Below are positions 59,716-64,000 of a DNA stretch of 64,000 nt, in pieces; positions within the stretch are counted from its first letter, which is position 1, and the number at the start of each line of letters is the position of its first letter. A model generated the notes under the pieces. The model did no database searches. It saw only the letters and a program-made list of their open reading frames with translations, and was not told the origin of the DNA. Made by a program: the position numbers and the translations under genes. Origin of the DNA: Mycetocola zhujimingii (GTDB taxonomy: Bacteria > Actinomycetota > Actinomycetes > Actinomycetales > Microbacteriaceae); contig NZ_CP026949.1 in the NCBI RefSeq assembly GCF_003065425.1, positions 2,480,001-2,544,000 on the forward strand, read 5' to 3'.

Positions 59716-60939
59716 CTAACCCACCGCGACCGCGATCTCGTTCGGCGTCCCGGAGAGCTCGCTCGAAGCAATGATCTCGCCGGTCTCCAGATTCACGGCG
59801 TGCAGGGAATCGGTCGCCGGTTCGGTGACGTACGCGATGTTCCCGTTCACGGTGATGGCCGGGTGCGCATCCTGCCATTCGGCCGGTCCCTCCCACGGCT
59901 CCACCACCGGGTACGCGGCCGTTATTTCCCCGGTGTTCTCGTCGAGCACGTGGATGTTTCCATCGCTCGCGAGGACGTAGACGTCGTCTCCGGGGCCACG
60001 CGCAACATCCCTGAACGTGTAGCTCACGCCAGCGGGCAGGTCGATGACCGCGAGGGTTTTCGCTTCAGTGTCAATGATCGCCAGCTCGGTGAGGAGGTAC
60101 CCTTCCGAATCGGGGTTCGAGTTGTAGTCTCCCACCGCGATCGGGCTCGTCTCTGTGACGTAGGCGTTTCCCATCCGTCCGTATGCGTCTGGTGCCGGAA
60201 TCTTCGTGATGGTTCCGTTGTCGTAGGCAAGCACACCGTCACTGCAACCGAAAACGACGACCTCGTTCGCCGCGGTCCCCTCACCGTGCACAGACGGGCA
60301 CTCGTCGCTTGCCGCGATCTCCTCCCGATTGGAGTCGAGCACACGGATGCCTGTGCGGCTTTCCGAGTCCCCCACCGTTGTCAGCAGCGTGCCATCCTCC
60401 AGCTCGATCGACACACCGTGGTGTGCCTCCGGCGCCGGTACCACCTCGGTTTCGGGCAGTTCGCCATCGAGGGCCAGGAGGTCATCGGCCTCGAAGATCA
60501 TCGTGTCACCGGTGCCGTCAGCGAAGAGGACCGTCTTGCCTCCGTGCTTGACCACGTGACCGGCCGCATCCGCTTCGAAAATCAGGTCGGTGAGCTGAGG
60601 TTCGGCAACAAAGCTCGCGCCGTCAACTGTCCACGTTCCCGCGTCGAGGATCTGGAACCCGTCCGGGACGGTAACGAGAACATGTCGCCCATCACCGGCT
60701 GAATTCACCCGGGTGAAGCCTTCGATGGGAAGGTCGGCGACCTCCTCGAGCGTTTCACCGTCAAGAACGAGGATGCCGCCGTCATAGGTGACTGTGACGC
60801 GGGGCACCGGCGCGTCGAGCGCGTCCGCGCCGGAACCTGAGGTGCCAGCGGGGACAGGCGGCGCGCAAGCGGTCGCGAGCAGCGCGGTGCCGAGCACAGC
60901 AACGGATGCCCCAAACAGGCGGTGGTGTCGTGATTTCAT
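59716..60939 (-). CDS. AztD-type periplasmic zinc chaperone-like lipoprotein, copy A
   Basis: 407 residues. Lipobox LLATAC with Cys25; the remainder is a repetitive beta-propeller. Conserved AztD-type metal segments are present near 127 (GHVVKHGG), 171 (EAHHGVS) and 214 (CPSVHGEG). The N-terminal GDHxHYY segment of the family is replaced by VDGASF (105-110). AztD hands zinc to the binding protein AztC. AGAAAG precedes the ATG. Last gene of the azt operon, 27 bases after aztC. Confidence 0.8.
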   Translation of the reverse strand: MKSRHHRLFGASVAVLGTALLATACAPPVPAGTSGSGADALDAPVPRVTVTYDGGILVLDGETLEEVADLPIEGFTRVNSAGDGRHVLVTVPDGFQILDAGTWTVDGASFVAEPQLTDLIFEADAAGHVVKHGGKTVLFADGTGDTMIFEADDLLALDGELPETEVVPAPEAHHGVSIELEDGTLLTTVGDSESRTGIRVLDSNREEIAASDECPSVHGEGTAANEVVVFGCSDGVLAYDNGTITKIPAPDAYGRMGNAYVTETSPIAVGDYNSNPDSEGYLLTELAIIDTEAKTLAVIDLPAGVSYTFRDVARGPGDDVYVLASDGNIHVLDENTGEITAAYPVVEPWEGPAEWQDAHPAITVNGNIAYVTEPATDSLHAVNLETGEIIASSELSGTPNEIAVAVG

Positions 60940-60966
60940 GGTTTCTTTCTGGGAAGTGGGTCTCGG

Positions 60967-61875
60967 TCAGGAGAGCCCGGTGACGATGCGTTCGGTATTG
61001 ACGCGCATCATGGTCAGGTAGTCGCTTGCGCCCTCGCCAGGCGCCGTGAGCGACTCGGTGTAGAGCTCGACGACGGAGACGTGCACCCCGGCCTCGTCGG
61101 CGAGCACGCGAACCAGCCGGTCCGGTTGGGACGACTCGGCAAAGATTGTCGACACGCCGGATTCGTCGAGAGCGGCGACGAGGTCACGGAGGTCAGACGC
61201 GCTCGGCGCCGCGAGGGTCGTCCCGCCCGGGATGATCGCGCCAATGACCCGGAAATCGAACCGCTCGGCGAGGTATCCGAAGACGTGATGGTTGGTGACC
61301 AGCGCCCGCTGCTCGGCAGGAATGGCGGTGAACGCGGCGGTCATGGCCTCATCGAGCTCTCCGAGCTCCGCGAGGTAGCGGGCGGAGTTTCCCGCGATCA
61401 CATCGGAATCGACGCCATCGATCGTCGAGACGGCCGCCTCGATCGCCAGGACAACCTCGACCATGCGAGCCGGGTCGGTCCAGAAGTGCGCGTCTGGCAT
61501 GCCCGCAGCATCCCCGTCGGCGTAGTTGAGAACGTCGATGTGATCCCCGGCGACGACGGAGGGGACGCCATCCGCCGACGCGGTGTCGAGGTGTTGTTGC
61601 AGTCCTTCCTCGAGCCCGAGCCCGTTCGACACGAGCAGCTCTGCGTTGTGCAACCGCGACGCCTCCTGCGCCGAAATCTCGAAGGAGTGCGGGTCGGCGT
61701 TCGGTTTCATGAGGGTGAGCACGTCGAGTTCGTTGCCCACGATGTTCGACACCACATCACCGAGGATGTTGGTGGTCGCGACGACGAGCGGCCGCTCGGC
61801 TGCGACGGGGCTGCACCCCGCCGCCGTGAGGACAACGACAACGGCACTCACCGCGCCCAGCAGGATTCTGACCAT
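60967..61875 (-). CDS. aztC: zinc ABC transporter substrate-binding lipoprotein, AztC-type
   Basis: 302 residues. Lipobox TAAGC with Cys21; cluster A-I fold. Metal ligands are expected at H in DPHSFE (about 62), DAHFW (about 128) and TNHHVFGYLAERF (about 194), with an acidic ligand near the end. The His-rich flexible loop of ZnuA is absent, as in AztC proteins that rely on a chaperone. The ATG is three bases from the preceding stop. Confidence 0.85.
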   Translation of the reverse strand: MVRILLGAVSAVVVVLTAAGCSPVAAERPLVVATTNILGDVVSNIVGNELDVLTLMKPNADPHSFEISAQEASRLHNAELLVSNGLGLEEGLQQHLDTASADGVPSVVAGDHIDVLNYADGDAAGMPDAHFWTDPARMVEVVLAIEAAVSTIDGVDSDVIAGNSARYLAELGELDEAMTAAFTAIPAEQRALVTNHHVFGYLAERFDFRVIGAIIPGGTTLAAPSASDLRDLVAALDESGVSTIFAESSQPDRLVRVLADEAGVHVSVVELYTESLTAPGEGASDYLTMMRVNTERIVTGLS

Positions 61876-61878
61876 CCG

Positions 61879-63135
61879 TCAGCGCCCCGTCTCTGCAAAG
61901 AACAGCGGGATGTTACCCGTGGCGAACGTGCGCGCGACTCGTGCCGAGTCAGCGAAGTCGATCTCGAACAGGGCCCGTTCTGCCGGCGCATTGAGGTACA
62001 CCCGCTGAGCGTCGGCAACGAGGTCGACACCACCGAGGAGGTCAGGGGTGAGGAGAGTTTCAGGCAGGAGCGGTTCAGTGGTGGCGAGTACGGCACCGTC
62101 GTCAGCGGACAAGACAGTGACCCGGCCATCGATAGTGAGCCCGATGATGTGGCCGGCCGCGTCATCAACGGCGGTGACCTGGCGCAAGGGCACCTCTGTC
62201 TGAAGCAGTGTGAGTGCACGCTGCCTGGAATCGAGCAGCCACACGCCGGCGTCGCCAGCGAGCCCGGCAACGATCGGCCGGCCTTTCCTCGCGGCGAACG
62301 ATGTGGCCGGCGGCGCTGAGGACGCGGGGTAGTCGATGCGCTCGAAGCGGATGCCGTCTTCCGCCGTTGTCGCGAGCAGCACACCATCGGCGCAGGGATA
62401 GGCGACCCCGACCGACGTGGTGATCGGCAACCCGGCGCCGGTGCAATCGGCCTCGTTGGTGACCGACGCGTCGAGGCCAAGGACCTGCACGGCAGATGGT
62501 TTCCCGGCATCCGCTGTAGTCACGAGAGTGGACTCACCGCGCTGGACGATCGAGCCGTCGTGGGGAACGCTGTTGTGACGGACAGTTTCCACAATGTCCC
62601 CCTCTCCGAGCGCGGCGTTGTCGAGCATCACTCCGACCCCGGACTCAGGGAAGAAGATTCCTGTTGCGCTGCTGCCCGCGCTGACCGTTGCCGGCCCCGT
62701 TTCCTGGATCGAGCCGACGATGCGAGAGCTGGCCCGGTAGTAATGGAAGTGGTCCCCGTGACTTTGCGTCCACATGCCGCTGTCGACGATGGTGACAAGA
62801 CCCGCCGCGGCATCGGAGACAAACACAAACCGTCCGTCGGTCGCCGCATCGGTGGCTCCGTCGACGGTGCCGACCTCCGTCCACTCCTCGGTGGACAGGT
62901 CCAGCTGGTTCACTGCGTCATCCGTTCCGAGCGTGAGGAGGTGCAGCGGGGGCTCCTGCACCTCCTCGGCGCCGGCAACGTACCCGTGCCCGTCGCCGAG
63001 GGCGCTGGTCGAGGACGCTTCGGGCGTCGGCTCAGGTGGGGAGCACGCGGTGAGCGCAAACGTACAGAGGACGAGCACGGGAACGGCACGCAAGTTACGA
63101 GGAAACAAGAGTCGCTTTCGGTGAGGGGTCGACAA
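61879..63135 (-). CDS. AztD-like lipoprotein, copy B with partial metal motifs
   Basis: 418 residues from a TTG; other TTG codons nearby make the exact start uncertain, but it must precede the lipobox LTAC (Cys31). It keeps the N-terminal GHGYVAGAEEVQEPPLHL and HGDHFHYY (126-133) typical of AztD. The later HHG and C-x3-HGE segments are changed to PHDGS (191-195) and CTGAGLP (231-237). The propeller repeats continue to the end. It overlaps the permease gene by about 40 bases. Probably extracytoplasmic and metal-related. Confidence 0.72.
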   Translation of the reverse strand: MSTPHRKRLLFPRNLRAVPVLVLCTFALTACSPPEPTPEASSTSALGDGHGYVAGAEEVQEPPLHLLTLGTDDAVNQLDLSTEEWTEVGTVDGATDAATDGRFVFVSDAAAGLVTIVDSGMWTQSHGDHFHYYRASSRIVGSIQETGPATVSAGSSATGIFFPESGVGVMLDNAALGEGDIVETVRHNSVPHDGSIVQRGESTLVTTADAGKPSAVQVLGLDASVTNEADCTGAGLPITTSVGVAYPCADGVLLATTAEDGIRFERIDYPASSAPPATSFAARKGRPIVAGLAGDAGVWLLDSRQRALTLLQTEVPLRQVTAVDDAAGHIIGLTIDGRVTVLSADDGAVLATTEPLLPETLLTPDLLGGVDLVADAQRVYLNAPAERALFEIDFADSARVARTFATGNIPLFFAETGR

Positions 63136-63973
63136 CGGCGGAAGCGGGGCTGCGCCTGAGAGCGGAAAGAGCGGATCGCAGGACTGCCGATGCGGCCGCC
63201 GTCAGAACGGCTGTGGCGGCGATCGAGGCGCCGGCGGCCGTTCCGGTATGCCAGGAGAGGAGCAAACCCGCGGCGACAGCGGTGACGCCGAACACCGCGC
63301 CGAGCATCATCGTTGGCACAATCCGCGTTACCCATCGCCCGGCGGCGACGGCGGGTGCGAGCAAAAGCCCGACGACGAGCAGGGAACCGACCGCCCGGTA
63401 GGACGCGACAACCGCAATGGTGACGAGTCCAACGAGCATCGCCTGAGCGAGTGCGGGCCGCAGGCCGAGCATCCGCGCGACCCGCTCGTCGAAGGCGAGC
63501 GCGACGAACGCACGGTGAAAGAGAGCGGCAACGCCGAGAGTGACCGCAAGCGCGAGAGCGAGCGTGATGATGTCAGCCTCCGAGATCGCGAGCACGTCGC
63601 CGAACAACACGGCCGTCGCGTCGGTGGCGAAGCTGCCCGAGTGAGAGATGACGATGACGCCGAGAGCGAGCATCGCGACGAAGAGCAGTCCGATACTCGT
63701 GTCGTGCGACAGCCGACCATGGCGACGGATCAGACCGATCCCCGCACTCATCGCGACGGCACTGAGCGCGGCTCCCGCCATGACGGGTGCTCCGATCAGC
63801 GTCGCAAGGGCGACACCAGGGAGCATCCCATGCGCCATCGCCTCGCCCAGGAATGCCATTCCACGAAGCACAACCCAGACGCCGACGACGGCGCAGATCA
63901 GCGCAACGAGCGTGCCGCCGACGAGGGCTCGCTGCATGAACTCGACGGAGAAGGGATCGGTGAGCCAGGACAT
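63095..63973 (-). CDS. aztB: zinc/manganese-type ABC transporter permease, AztB-type
   Basis: 292 residues with eight or nine membrane helices, ABC-3 family. The EAA-like loop and conserved GxxLVVGLLLAPAVAA near 217 and the opening VGVWVVLRGMAFLGEAMAHGMLPGVA near 30 identify it. It transports the metal delivered by AztC. The ATPase gene should lie just upstream, beyond the right edge. Confidence 0.88.
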   Translation of the reverse strand: MSWLTDPFSVEFMQRALVGGTLVALICAVVGVWVVLRGMAFLGEAMAHGMLPGVALATLIGAPVMAGAALSAVAMSAGIGLIRRHGRLSHDTSIGLLFVAMLALGVIVISHSGSFATDATAVLFGDVLAISEADIITLALALAVTLGVAALFHRAFVALAFDERVARMLGLRPALAQAMLVGLVTIAVVASYRAVGSLLVVGLLLAPAVAAGRWVTRIVPTMMLGAVFGVTAVAAGLLLSWHTGTAAGASIAATAVLTAAASAVLRSALSALRRSPASAVVDPSPKATLVSS

Positions 63974-64000
63974 GGTTCGAAACCATAGCGTTAACGATAA
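63974..64000. other. right edge upstream of the azt permease
   Basis: 27 bases. ATGGTT-CGA-AACCAT (63972-63986) is an inverted repeat overlapping the permease start. Too short to tell whether a Zur site or the end of the ATPase gene lies here. Confidence 0.3.

Noticed and set aside
63974-64000. Zur box at the right edge
   Set aside because: Only 27 bases are available and the inverted repeat overlaps the permease start; the operon's real promoter is outside the window.

Overview
The window looks like chromosomal housekeeping DNA from a high-GC actinobacterium of the family Microbacteriaceae. The evidence is the order ftsH-folE-folP ... folB-folK-DUF3180-bPH2-bPH2-DUF2520-panC-lysS, the lhr-nei pair, many GTG and TTG starts, a 16S-23S-5S operon without spacer tRNAs, and many apparently leaderless promoters. 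I would not name a genus. No phage, transposase, plasmid or CRISPR array is visible.

Layout. 1-10.5 kb: the end of a DUF1697 gene, a membrane protein, a divergent XRE-cupin regulator / dithiol-oxidase-like flavoprotein / methyltransferase group, and small conserved genes (CGNR, DUF427, EVE, GNAT, Nudix-like, esterase) around a DEAD-box helicase with a 238-base leader. 10.6-17.4 kb: helicase lhr coupled to a Nei-type glycosylase, an FBP-domain protein and a GNAT. 17.4-23.6 kb: rRNA operon on the minus strand, with terminators at its 3' end and a long leader. 23.6-34 kb: a HAD hydrolase, tRNA-Ser, radA, a very large secreted nuclease/5'-nucleotidase, and a leaderless divergent pair (N-acetyltransferase and Ppx/GppA). 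34-40.8 kb: clpC, a DUF559 protein, a DUF2975/XRE pair and cardiolipin synthase. 40.8-58 kb: a long minus-strand block of folate, pantothenate, lysS, bPH2, biotin-uptake, ftsH, hpt and tilS genes, then plus-strand ppa. 58.2-58.5 kb: tRNAs Glu, Asp and Phe. 58.7-64 kb: a PadR-controlled membrane protein and an azt-type zinc ABC transporter whose ATPase lies beyond the right edge.

How the genes work together. Two halves of a folate operon (folE-folP and folB-folK) are separated by a translationally coupled five-gene biotin block: bioY, a short acyl-CoA-ligase-like gene, a thiolase-like gene lacking catalytic residues, bioM and bioN. The zinc locus carries two AztD-type lipoproteins flanking the binding protein AztC, and each keeps the metal-binding motifs the other has lost. 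At 2.1-3.9 kb, an FAD enzyme with a CPYC redox pair but no visible NADPH site sits beside a methyltransferase, as in systems that oxidise and S-methylate dithiols.

The strongest genome-scale signal is a promoter rule. Sixteen genes here have a [T/C]ANNNT hexamer followed by exactly six bases and then the start codon, which predicts leaderless mRNAs. It helps to set several of the starts given below. Two families of short intergenic repeats and a hexamer that seems to override codon preference (GGATGC/GCATCC) are further things no gene annotation explains.
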